Positions 1 to 8,385 of a DNA stretch of 64,000 bases are shown one piece after another. A program made the translations under genes and the position numbers. Within the stretch, counting starts at the first letter, position 1. Each line of letters opens with the position of its first letter. Origin of the DNA: Cladosporium sp. IMV 00045. Its lineage: Eukaryota > Ascomycota > Dothideomycetes > Cladosporiales > Cladosporiaceae. The notes under the pieces are model-generated. The model saw only the letters and a program-made list of their open reading frames with translations. It did no database searches and was not told the origin of the DNA. The DNA is taken from NCBI GenBank assembly GCA_001931905.2, contig MSJI02000842.1:16638-80637 (forward strand). Direction: 5' to 3'.

Positions 1-138
1 AGATTCGCCACTTGCATCCTCTAGGCCGCGAGACATGATAAGACCTGACTTGAGTTCTATTGTTTGAGCGGGGTTTGGAGACGGGAAGGAGTTGGAATTG
101 AAAGTGACCACCGTCGATTCTCTGGTCAAATTGCGAAA

Positions 139-217
139 ATGAATCCCGCCCAGCTATTGAATCCGAAAGGATACAAGAAGGAGCAGGCGAAGGCTAAGAA
201 GCGTGCGCCTAATTATG
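139..217 (+). CDS. Possible first exon of the SNF2/RAD5-like gene, or an upstream ORF
   Basis: An ATG at 139 opens 26 codons (beginning MNPAQLLNPKGYKKEQ, lysine-rich) that end at a textbook donor, GTGAGT, at 218-223. Splicing to the CCAG that ends at 319 would keep phase and stay open through 320-492 into the SNF2 frame. Unspliced, the frame stops at 310-312. The joined stretch 320-492 is CT-rich and looks more like leader than protein, so this may instead be a small upstream ORF. A second donor-like GTAAGG lies at 323. Exon status is an inference from splice signals only. Confidence 0.4.
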
Positions 218-492
218 GTGAGTCTTCCTTTTCGTATCTGTCTTCACGTGATGACTTGCAAGTGAAGTTGGGAGAGCTTGGGTGTCTTGTGACTCCACAT
301 GTGAGCATGTGAAGGCCAGGAGGTAAGGTATTTAAGCCCTGCTTTCTTCTCAACCAAACCTTTCCTCGACACTCAACTTCTCAACTTCTCCACCTCCAAC
401 ATCCTCGACCTTCCCTACACTTGCACGTACAACTTGTCGACAATTCGATACTCAACATCAGATCCCACAATACATTCAAGCAACCCCCCGCC

Positions 493-3400
493 ATGCCGCC
501 CCACGGCTCCGGCGGCGCTTTCCTTGACTTCTCAACACCAGCACCCTCCCGCATGCACGAGCAAAGTCCATTCAACACCTCAAGCAGGCTGACCGATCCA
601 GGCCCCAAGCAGTCACGTAAAGCGCAACCTTCTGGAGAGACTGCAGCGATGGACGGTGGCGACACGAACAACAGCGGCACTTCTACTCTTCCAGCGGATG
701 AATCCACCAATGAGGCCCCACTCGGCATGGCTGAGCAGCTCAGCAATCTCTACCAGACCACGGAGCGCGAGGCTCCAATCAAATACAAGCGAGACGCTAG
801 CGACCACAATCAGGATGACGCGAGCCCGAAGAAGACCAAGACTGCGCACGGCGACATCAGGGGTAGCGGCATGCTTGGGGAACACCTGAAGGACCAAGCC
901 AAGAAGCAAGCTGCCGAAAGTGGTGCAGCAGCTGCTGTCGACCTCACTGGAGATGACGATGACGACGTAGTGGTTACTAGCGAAAATGTCAAGCCCAAGC
1001 GAGAACCCGGTGAAGAGGAAGTTTGCATCGGTGTGCTCGCAGCTCAAGGCAACATACATCGAGTCCCAGCTGCTGGCACCTTCCTCGGCAAGGATTATTG
1101 GCCACCGACAAAGATCATGCTGAGAAGGACAGCAAGCATCTACGACAATGTCATTGAGTTGGTCGACAAGCAGGGCAAGACGTTTGGCAAACTCGGCGTG
1201 CGAGAAGCGACCGTACTTGAGACGCTTATGAAGGGGTCTCATATGAGTGGTCTCCGTGTTAAAGCCGCATTGCCCACACGCAAGCGCCCGCACGGCGAAG
1301 CAGTCGGTTTTCCGGTCTCACAAAACATCAAAGTTGATCTTGTTCTCTACTGCAAGCGCAGGCTCACTGACTCCGTCGGAAAATTCCTCTCGCAGAGGCA
1401 GCTGTTTCTGGAAAGCCCGAAGAGGGATGTCGACTCTGGAAAACAAATCGTAAACCCCCACGTCCCTCAAGCCTACCGCGACCAGAAAATCGGATCTGGT
1501 GCACCGAAGCCTTCTGGTCCCCAGAGCATTGCCTATACCACCCGCACCGCGGAGGAGATGCAGCGAGATGCCTCTCAACTCTTCGACGATCTAGCGAGGA
1601 ACGACAACCTGCCGGAAAGAGAAGCCGATCCGACAATCATCACGACTGAGTTGCTTCCGCATCAGAAACAAGCACTAGAGTTTCTTGTTGACCACGAGCA
1701 CTACAAGGATCAGCAACAGGACAGTCAGCAGCAGAATGGCACGTCTCAACGTGATGAGAACATTGCGAAATTCTCACTCTGGAAGCACACCGTCAAGGCC
1801 AACGGGAAAGAGGTATGGTATCACGTCATTACAGGCCAAGAGTTGCGCGAGAAGCCACAGCCTGCCCGTGGTGGCATTCTTGCGGACATGATGGGACTCG
1901 GAAAGACTTTGAGCATCTTGTCTCTGATCGCTGCTACTACGGACGAGGCTCACGACTTTGCGACTAAGCAACCACCGCAAGACATGAACGGGGCCGAGCG
2001 TAACGCCAAGGGTACACTGATTGTTTGTCCGACCTCAGTCCTCGCCAACTGGACCGAACAGATTCAAGATCACGTCGTTGCCGGAAAGCTATCGGTCTAC
2101 GTCTACCACGGCAATAACAGGTTGCAAGACCTGAGCAAGTTGTCAGAATACGATATCGTCCTCACGACCTACCGTACGCTCGGGACTGAGTTTGGCAGCT
2201 CCCTTAAGCAAAGGAATGCTCCGGCTTCTATTAACTGGTTCCGCATTGTGCTAGACGAGGCACATCAAATCCGCAACTCGAGCACTGGCGATTCCAGGGC
2301 CGTATGCGCACTCAATGCCGAGTGTCGCTGGGCTGTCACTGGCACGCCGGTTCAGAACCGACTCGACGACCTTGGAGCGCTCATCCGCTTCCTGCGTGTC
2401 AAGCCGTTTGATCAACAAAGCAATTGGGCCCAATACATCCTCGCTCCTTTCAAGAATGCAAACTCCGATGTCTTGCAACACCTGCGCCTCCTCGTTGATG
2501 GCATCACCCTCCGCCGTACTAAAGACAACATGGGTCTTCCTGCACGCAAAGAGAGATATGCATATCTCGAATTTACTCCGCAGGAACAGGAGACGTACGA
2601 GATGTTCGCTGGCAGATCGAACATGCAGCTCAGGACCTTGACACGCGACAACAAAACCATTCGGGGTAGGGCGTATATGCATGTTCTGAATGCCCTTCTA
2701 CGCCTGCGTCTGCTTTGCGCTCATGGCCGAGATTTACTGCGCGAAGAGGATCTTCAGGAGCTCGAGGGCATGAGTCGCAGCAATGCCATTGATTTGGGCG
2801 ATGAGCCGGAGCTCCAACCCATGGGCAGTTTCATTTCTGAACGAGAGGCGTACCAGCTCCTGAAGGCACAGAGCGATACTGAGCTAGACTACTGTGCAAG
2901 TTGTAGTCGTCCCGTCGTGGGAGACAAACTTCAGCAGAACCACACCACCGACTCGGATTCGTCTTCCTCGGAGGAGGAGGAGGGGGAGGATGAAGACGTG
3001 TTTGGCTACCTCACTCCATGCTTCCACTTGTACTGCCCTGATTGCAAAGAGAATCTCGACGAGACGACAAAGCCTCCACAGCTTCGCATTGACGGCTATC
3101 ATGACTGCCCTGTCTGCGACGCATACGTCAGGTACGACTTCTTCACTCTGTCTCGTCGTAACTTCCAGATTTTCATCGACGACCACGCCCCGGAAATTCG
3201 CAAGGGCAAACGCGCAGCGTGGAACGCCAACAACTACACTGGCCCCCACACCAAGGTCCTTGCTCTACTCGCAGAGCTTGACAGATCTCGCGAAGAGACT
3301 GCTGCTCTTCCAGATGGTGAACCACCTATCCGCAGCGTTGTCTTCACGGAGTGGACTTCATACATCGATCTGATCGAATACGCCTTGCAGCGTTACGGCC

Positions 3401-3789
3401 ACAACCCTCTTCGCCTTGACGGCACCATGCGTGTCTCACAGCGTGCCCAGGTGATTGAAAGCTTCAGAAGCGACCCCAACGCCACCGTCCTTCTGGTGTC
3501 CATCAAAGCCGGCGGCCAAGGTCTCAATTTTACAGCCGCCAACAAGGTCTACATGATGGAACCGCAGTACAATCCCGGCCAAGAGCAACAGGCCATCGAT
3601 CGTGTACACCGCATGGGCCAGCAGCGCGACGTTGAGATCACCCATTTCATTATGAACGACAGTGTTGAACCCAATCTGCTGAAGCTGCAAGACAAGAAGA
3701 AGAAATTGGCCCAACTCAGCATGGATAAGAAGACTAGAAAGCAGCTCGCGCAGAACACCCTGGAGGATCTGAAGGACCTGTTCAAGTGA
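493..3789 (+). CDS. SNF2-family ATPase with embedded RING finger (RAD5/HLTF-like)
   Basis: Predicted nuclear DNA translocase and putative E3 ubiquitin ligase of the RAD5/HLTF/RAD16 group, which acts in post-replication repair or chromatin remodelling. Starting at the first in-frame ATG (493) it has 1098 aa. The acidic, disordered N-terminus contains a DLTGDDDDD stretch, and a HIRAN-like region is possible around residues 175-290. The SNF2 ATPase follows: Walker A DMMGLGKT near residue 465 and DEAH near 588. A C3HC4-type RING begins with CASC near 801, continues with CFHLYC after a Ser/Glu-rich insert, and closes with CPVC. The helicase C-terminal domain lies at about 947-1060 with the QAIDRVHRMGQ motif VI. 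This N-ATPase-RING-ATPase order is diagnostic of the group. Which paralogue it is cannot be settled by eye. An extra 5' exon is possible (see 139-217). Confidence 0.9.
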   Translation: MPPHGSGGAFLDFSTPAPSRMHEQSPFNTSSRLTDPGPKQSRKAQPSGETAAMDGGDTNNSGTSTLPADESTNEAPLGMAEQLSNLYQTTEREAPIKYKRDASDHNQDDASPKKTKTAHGDIRGSGMLGEHLKDQAKKQAAESGAAAAVDLTGDDDDDVVVTSENVKPKREPGEEEVCIGVLAAQGNIHRVPAAGTFLGKDYWPPTKIMLRRTASIYDNVIELVDKQGKTFGKLGVREATVLETLMKGSHMSGLRVKAALPTRKRPHGEAVGFPVSQNIKVDLVLYCKRRLTDSVGKFLSQRQLFLESPKRDVDSGKQIVNPHVPQAYRDQKIGSGAPKPSGPQSIAYTTRTAEEMQRDASQLFDDLARNDNLPEREADPTIITTELLPHQKQALEFLVDHEHYKDQQQDSQQQNGTSQRDENIAKFSLWKHTVKANGKEVWYHVITGQELREKPQPARGGILADMMGLGKTLSILSLIAATTDEAHDFATKQPPQDMNGAERNAKGTLIVCPTSVLANWTEQIQDHVVAGKLSVYVYHGNNRLQDLSKLSEYDIVLTTYRTLGTEFGSSLKQRNAPASINWFRIVLDEAHQIRNSSTGDSRAVCALNAECRWAVTGTPVQNRLDDLGALIRFLRVKPFDQQSNWAQYILAPFKNANSDVLQHLRLLVDGITLRRTKDNMGLPARKERYAYLEFTPQEQETYEMFAGRSNMQLRTLTRDNKTIRGRAYMHVLNALLRLRLLCAHGRDLLREEDLQELEGMSRSNAIDLGDEPELQPMGSFISEREAYQLLKAQSDTELDYCASCSRPVVGDKLQQNHTTDSDSSSSEEEEGEDEDVFGYLTPCFHLYCPDCKENLDETTKPPQLRIDGYHDCPVCDAYVRYDFFTLSRRNFQIFIDDHAPEIRKGKRAAWNANNYTGPHTKVLALLAELDRSREETAALPDGEPPIRSVVFTEWTSYIDLIEYALQRYGHNPLRLDGTMRVSQRAQVIESFRSDPNATVLLVSIKAGGQGLNFTAANKVYMMEPQYNPGQEQQAIDRVHRMGQQRDVEITHFIMNDSVEPNLLKLQDKKKKLAQLSMDKKTRKQLAQNTLEDLKDLFK

Positions 3790-3831
3790 AGCGGATTGAA
3801 GAAGGACAATGCGGTTTAATTGGGCGGGCGG

Positions 3832-4097
3832 AAAATGCGTCGACGGAAAAGTTCTCGTTTGTCTCATGATACCCAAAGATACTGTTGGCTGGGAATCGGT
3901 ATCTCAAAATCAATCGGCGTTTGGGAAGTTGATAATTTATGGCCTCCTACAATAGGTAGGTGCAATCATCCTTGATCACTCATGAAACTTTTCCAAAAAT
4001 CCCTATGTCCACATGAGAAAAATGCGTCAACCGAAAAGATCTCATTTTTATCACGTTACCCACAGATACTATTGGATGGGGATCGTTATCTCCAATA
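3832..4097. repeat. Pair of ~79-bp diverged direct repeats
   Basis: The 79 bases at 3832-3910 align without gaps to 4019-4097, with about 63 identities by hand count. Both start AAAATGCGTC and share GATACT.TTGG.TGGG and ATCG.TATCTC. The first copy lies just past the SNF2 stop codon and probably in its 3' UTR. The second copy runs straight into the 87-bp array and its end matches part of an array unit, so both are probably eroded outer members of that array. Confidence 0.65.
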
Positions 4098-4600
4098 CAG
4101 CTCTCTCAGCGGCAGTCACCTATTTCAGTGCAATATGCTCGAAGATAGCTGCTCAAAAACTTCGGAGATCGCTTCTCTCAAACACGACTCTCTCAGTGGC
4201 AGCCACCCCATCTTCGGCCACTATGCTTGAGGATAGCTGCTCAAAATCCTTGGAGATCGCTTCTCCCAAACACGACTCTCTCAGCGGCAGTCATCCGGCT
4301 TAGGCCACCATGCTTGAGGATAGCTGCACAAAGACTCCGGGGATCGCTACTCTCAAATACGACTCTCTCAGTGGTACCCAACCTTTCTGGGCCACTATGC
4401 TCGAGGATAGCTGTATAGAGACTCGGGAAACTGCTCCCCCCAAGAACGAGACTCTCCGTGGCAAGAACCCGTTCTAGGAGTCTATGCCCGAGGATAGCTG
4501 CACACCAATTCGAGAGACTCTCTCTTCCAGGAATAACTCTCTCAGTGCCAGGAATTCGGACTATAACTCCATGCCTGAGGATAGCTGCATTGACCTCTCG
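4098..4600. repeat. Tandem array of ~87-bp degenerate repeats, block 1
   Basis: The marker GATAGCTGC (or a one-base variant) starts at 4144, 4232, 4319, 4406, 4493 and 4580, giving spacings of 88, 87, 87, 87 and 87. Within each unit a second conserved block, CTCTCAGTGG/CTCTCAGCGG, recurs about 47 bases later. The part after it is variable. Because 87 is 29 codons, the minus strand of 4241-4600 reads as 29-residue protein repeats (see the coiled-coil remnant). Copies below 4241 carry in-frame stops. The unit has no similarity I recognise. Confidence 0.85.
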
Positions 4601-5301
4601 ACATCGATGCCCGCAACAAGGCGCCATGACTGGAGATGTTCTTGATTCATCCTCCCTCGCCAGGTCTTCGGCGTGCTGTTTTTGTATCTTCGAAAGCTCG
4701 TCGCGATGCTGTGTCAGGATTGCATTTTTTTCCGCTTGGAAGTGTTCTCGCTTTTTTAAATAGATTAGAGGGAAACCACTCACGATGGAGCAACATGCTC
4801 CCCTCAAACTTGGTTTTTTGGTCTTTCTGTTGTTGTTTATGCTCTGCAATCAACCCCTGGACCTTCTGATTATGGTCAAACTGGAGTTTGTGCTTGAGGA
4901 TGTCTGCTTCGGATAAGTCGCTCTTGCGTTTATCGATCGCCTTTGGCATTTCCGCGTATCGATCGAGCTCTTTCCGGTCCCGCTCGTTGAGAGACCTTGC
5001 CTAGGCGTCCAATGATTGTTGCTTGTCATGAAAACGAGGCTGGCGGTATCTTGCAGCTCATTGAGAGTGGCAGCTGCTGTCATCCTTTCTCGCTCGAGGG
5101 AGTACATTTTGTTGTTTGTGCTTTCCATTTTCTCATTCGAATGGTCGAGTTCGAGCTGAATTAGACGTACGTTTTGATTTGCAGTGGCTTGAACACAACG
5201 TCGGTCTGTGCAGATTGATTCCGCAACTCCGTGTGTGCAGTCTGCCTCTCCGCCAGAGAAGTCTTGTGTCCCCAAGCGATGTCAAAGGATAGCTGCGCAA
5301 C
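4241..5301 (-). pseudogene. Coiled-coil protein with 29-residue repeats; degenerate or unrecognised intron-containing gene
   Basis: No family recognised. On the minus strand four open pieces, 5301-5200, 5155-5036, 5000-4784 and 4734-4241, join in phase into a charged, heptad-like helix-rich protein. This is followed by four 29-residue repeats (pattern AAILKHG...ATERVVF..SDL.S) that end at TGA in the fourth. The gap 4783-4735 is a convincing 49-nt intron (GTGAGT, CTAAT, AAG). The gaps 5199-5156 (44 nt, starts GTTGTG) and 5035-5001 (35 nt, starts GTTTTC) have poor donors and are too short for ordinary introns. I see no start ATG, and the upstream repeat block has stops. It is therefore either a decaying gene or a real gene whose 5' structure I cannot resolve. 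Confidence 0.4.
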
Positions 5302-5530
5302 GACTTCAGGGATTCTCGATTATGAAAGCGACTCTCTCAGTGGCAAGTGCACATTCAGAGCCCATCACAAATGAGGGTAGCTGCACTATGGCTACGGGAG
5401 ATGCTCGATTCTGGAGCCGGCTATCTCAGCGGCAAGTGCATTGTTTGAATGCACGATTCGTGAGGGTAGTTACACCGTGAACTCAGAGATGCTCGTTTCT
5501 GGAGTCGACCACCCAGGATCAAGTAGATAT
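5283..5530. repeat. Tandem array of ~88-bp degenerate repeats, block 2
   Basis: Units begin at 5288 (GATAGCTGC), 5376 (GGTAGCTGC) and 5465 (GGTAGTTAC), spaced 88 and 89. Each keeps the CTCTCAGTGG-like block where recognisable. It is the same family and orientation as the block at 4098-4600, from which it is separated by the coiled-coil segment. The minus-strand reading that is open in block 1 is broken by several stops here. Confidence 0.75.
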
Positions 5531-5925
5531 TTTGAGGGCACAATACCTGAATAGAGCTGCGTTACTGCGATCGCCCAAGCCTGACGGGACCACCACGAAC
5601 GTGACGGAGAGACCGTGTCAAAATCCAGTACCTCTCGATAGCACTCCACATCGCTTCATATTCCAAGCCAGACGGTACTTGCACGACTGTGACGGACTAC
5701 GCCGACATCCAGTACCTCTCAATGGCACTTCATCTCGCTTCATATCCCAAGCAAGACGGTACCAGCACGGCTGCGATGGAGATACCACGCCCGCCTCCCG
5801 TGCCTCTCACTGGCACGCCGTGTTGTTTGAAACCCCAGGCTAGAAGGTACTTGTACGAGTGTGACAGAGACACTATGCCAAACTGCGGTATCGACTCTGG
5901 TATTGGTTGGTATCTATGCTATTCC
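5531..5925. repeat. Diverged ~84-88-bp repeats, block 3
   Basis: GACGG(T/G)AC-like words recur at 5583, 5671, 5755 and 5843 (spacings 88, 84, 88), and CCTCTCAATGGCAC-like words recur between them. The latter resemble the CTCTCAGTGGCA block of the neighbouring arrays, so this is probably an older part of the same family. On the plus strand it reads as a repeated PVPL...RFI.QARRY...CDG peptide, but I see no gene context that makes this a credible protein. Confidence 0.6.
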
Positions 5926-6090
5926 TCTGCTCTGCTGGTATATATGTATAGTACAAAACTCGCGAATCGTCTCACAACAACATAGGCATGTCGATGCTCC
6001 CATGAGACGTCAAGAACGCCCGGCAAATCAAACAATCATTATGACGCTGCTCTTACATACAACTTCCCTCCAGACCTTCGATCCAACCGA

Positions 6091-8385
6091 TCAACACCAA
6101 GTGAAAACCGGCGGCCTGCTCTTGACCATCTCCAACCTCTCAACGATGACCTTACGCCTACTGCCCTCTTGATCCCTGGCAGCGACGAAACCGAGATCGC
6201 CATCGCCCTCGTCGTCACTATCCTCGCCGAACGCTCGTCGCACTGCAAAGCTAGACCTCCGCTTTCCAGTATCCCATACACGCTTTGAGGAGGGAACATC
6301 GTAGGACATGCGCGGCTGGCCAACAGTGGTGGATCGAAGAGCCGATGGCCTCGAAGGAGCCCCAAGACGTGTCGAAGCCGATTGCTGCGCATCGTACGAT
6401 TGCGCCATGGGTAAGTCGGTGCTGGCTTTTTGCACTTGCGGAACGAGCTCAGAGCTATTCTGGCGGGAATGATTGAACGGATTCGCGCTCGGTTCGCGAT
6501 CAGGCGTTGGGCCACCGAGACCCAGCAGGTCGACTTGCGACTTCGTCGGAGCCGAAGCGTACGCGGCGCTGATGTCCATCTCTTCGTGCGCTTCGTTCTC
6601 CTCGCGGATACCGCGCGGGCGAGAGTGCAGGCTCTTGGCTTGCTGGCGCATTTCCTCCGAGGGCCGGCTCAGGGGGACGGCGACGGGGATGTCGACCAGA
6701 TCGTCCCAGACGCAGACGCGGTTGCGGCGTGTTAGCTCTAGAGGTCCGTGGTCGGGGGTTTTGAGGGTTTCTACCACGTTCCATGCTTGCCCTTTCATCA
6801 CGGCAATTTGACGCGCGAACATGCGTTCTTTGAAGTCGGCGTCGAGCTCGAAGCATTGGCGCAGCTTGACTTGGGTGTCGGTCCACCATTCTTTGGATGT
6901 GAGGAGAGGTAGGAAGTGTCGTCGAGTCTTCTCGGTGAATGGACGGCCAATCAGGCTGACTGGAAGGAATAACCAGCCGAACGGGTAGCTTCTCCAGGCA
7001 TCTGGGTGTTTCCATGGCCAGGAGAGGGAGTTGTCGATTGCGCCTAGTCTGGGCGTTGCGCTGTCTTCGTCGGAAGAAGGACTTGTCGTCATATTCTCGT
7101 GTCGTCTGTGATATTCCCCTGCCTCGCTAGAATCGGCATGGCCATTCTGTTGTCTGTCGCTCTTTGGCGGTCTGGCCACAATCTCCGCCGTCTGCTTCTC
7201 TCGATCAATCCGTATCATCCAGTTGTCCGTGCCTCGGTCCGTATTTCTCATGATGTAGTCCAAGATCACCAGCTTTTCCAACTGCTCCCTGAAACTCTCC
7301 TGCAAGGCATCAGACCAGAACTCATGTCTTGCCCGACTCTGTTCGCGGCTGTTCAATCCTTCCTCCTCATCACTGTCGGCGCCGGCCTGTCGGCTCTTCG
7401 GTCTGCAGTCGTCCGCCCATAACGTCTTGCGTTTCCGCTTTGGTGCATCTCTGAAAGTGCTGTTGTGGTGATCTGGCCAAGGGTGTTCCCTGAAGAATTC
7501 GGTCGCGCCTTTGAATCCCTTCAAGAAAACCTGAAACGAACCCTGCTTTTCCGGCAAAGGCTTGCCCTTCCGGTAGTATGCCCTGCGATCCCAGAAATCG
7601 TAGAAGAAGCTTTTACTCGACAAGCTGACGACTTCCGTGTATGGTACAATGTTGGTCCGCAGCTGGCAATCGAGCACGTACGCCGCGGCCTCGGAAACAT
7701 AAGACAAGTTTGGAATCAAACAAGCCCGACCGAAGAAGAACGGGAACAGGTTTCGGTGTATCCATTTCGTCCACTTCGGATTCTTGCTCGCGTATGGTTC
7801 CTCATCTTTCGGTTTGAAGACTCCCAAGACCTTCCCGCTGCTGTTTCTTGCGAAGTAGCTTCCACTGCTGCCCTGAGCGATGAGCGTTGGGTGTTTGCCC
7901 AGTTCAATCGCAGTCCTCACACTTTCCACAAGATCGTCGAACTCGAGTTTTGACAACCTTTCGCCAGCATCGGAATGATCGGCGTCCAGTTGCTCCTTGG
8001 TAGCAGGACGAATTCCTTCCGGTGCTTGAAAGACCGAATGGTGGATCTCGAGATGTTCATCGTCTGCCGTCTTCCCTTTCACTCGTCGAATCTTGAATCG
8101 CTCTTTGATCTCGTCCGCCCATCTCTCCAACCGCGCGTTTATGGCTTTGATATCGACGCCGCTGTTGGCTCGCTTTCGTCGGGTCGGTCGTCCAGGGGAT
8201 GATGGACCGGAGGGAATGTGCATGCGCTCGCGGCGCTTTGGTTGTATTGGGGCGTATGAGGCATCTGTGGAGATTCTGTTCGGGTCGCGAAAGGGGTCCT
8301 CTTCATCTGACGAGTAGGGCAGTTCCTCCTCTTCCTCTTCGGCTTGGGCTATGCGAGCGTAGCCAGAAGTTGGAGGGCGAGGCAT
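6091..8385 (-). CDS. LSB6: Type II phosphatidylinositol 4-kinase
   Basis: Phosphorylates phosphatidylinositol to PI4P on endosomal, vacuolar or plasma membranes. It is a single exon of 764 aa from the ATG at 8385, longer than yeast Lsb6 (about 600 aa) because of disordered ends. An acidic N-terminus precedes the kinase domain (about residues 165-545). The nucleotide loop QGSSGSYF lies at 171-178 and the lysine of VFKPKDEEPY near 191. The catalytic stretch RNTDRGTDNW and the metal-binding AIDNS follow, then the LFLPVS/FTEKTR segment typical of type II enzymes. I do not see the CCPCC palmitoylation motif of animal enzymes. The C-terminal 200 residues are Ser/Pro-rich and end in TWC. It is divergently transcribed from the AreB-type gene. 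Confidence 0.95.
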   Translation of the reverse strand: MPRPPTSGYARIAQAEEEEEELPYSSDEEDPFRDPNRISTDASYAPIQPKRRERMHIPSGPSSPGRPTRRKRANSGVDIKAINARLERWADEIKERFKIRRVKGKTADDEHLEIHHSVFQAPEGIRPATKEQLDADHSDAGERLSKLEFDDLVESVRTAIELGKHPTLIAQGSSGSYFARNSSGKVLGVFKPKDEEPYASKNPKWTKWIHRNLFPFFFGRACLIPNLSYVSEAAAYVLDCQLRTNIVPYTEVVSLSSKSFFYDFWDRRAYYRKGKPLPEKQGSFQVFLKGFKGATEFFREHPWPDHHNSTFRDAPKRKRKTLWADDCRPKSRQAGADSDEEEGLNSREQSRARHEFWSDALQESFREQLEKLVILDYIMRNTDRGTDNWMIRIDREKQTAEIVARPPKSDRQQNGHADSSEAGEYHRRHENMTTSPSSDEDSATPRLGAIDNSLSWPWKHPDAWRSYPFGWLFLPVSLIGRPFTEKTRRHFLPLLTSKEWWTDTQVKLRQCFELDADFKERMFARQIAVMKGQAWNVVETLKTPDHGPLELTRRNRVCVWDDLVDIPVAVPLSRPSEEMRQQAKSLHSRPRGIREENEAHEEMDISAAYASAPTKSQVDLLGLGGPTPDREPSANPFNHSRQNSSELVPQVQKASTDLPMAQSYDAQQSASTRLGAPSRPSALRSTTVGQPRMSYDVPSSKRVWDTGKRRSSFAVRRAFGEDSDDEGDGDLGFVAARDQEGSRRKVIVERLEMVKSRPPVFTWC

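Noticed and set aside
4098..5530. Regularly spaced repeats as a CRISPR array
   Set aside because: The units are 87-88 bp with degenerate repeats and similar 'spacers', the genome is clearly fungal, and there is no cas gene. This is a tandem repeat.
5532..5985. Plus-strand repeated peptide PVPL...RFI.QARRY in block 3 as a protein
   Set aside because: The two frames involved are short and overlap each other, without splice signals. The peptide repetition follows automatically from the DNA repeat with a near multiple-of-three period.
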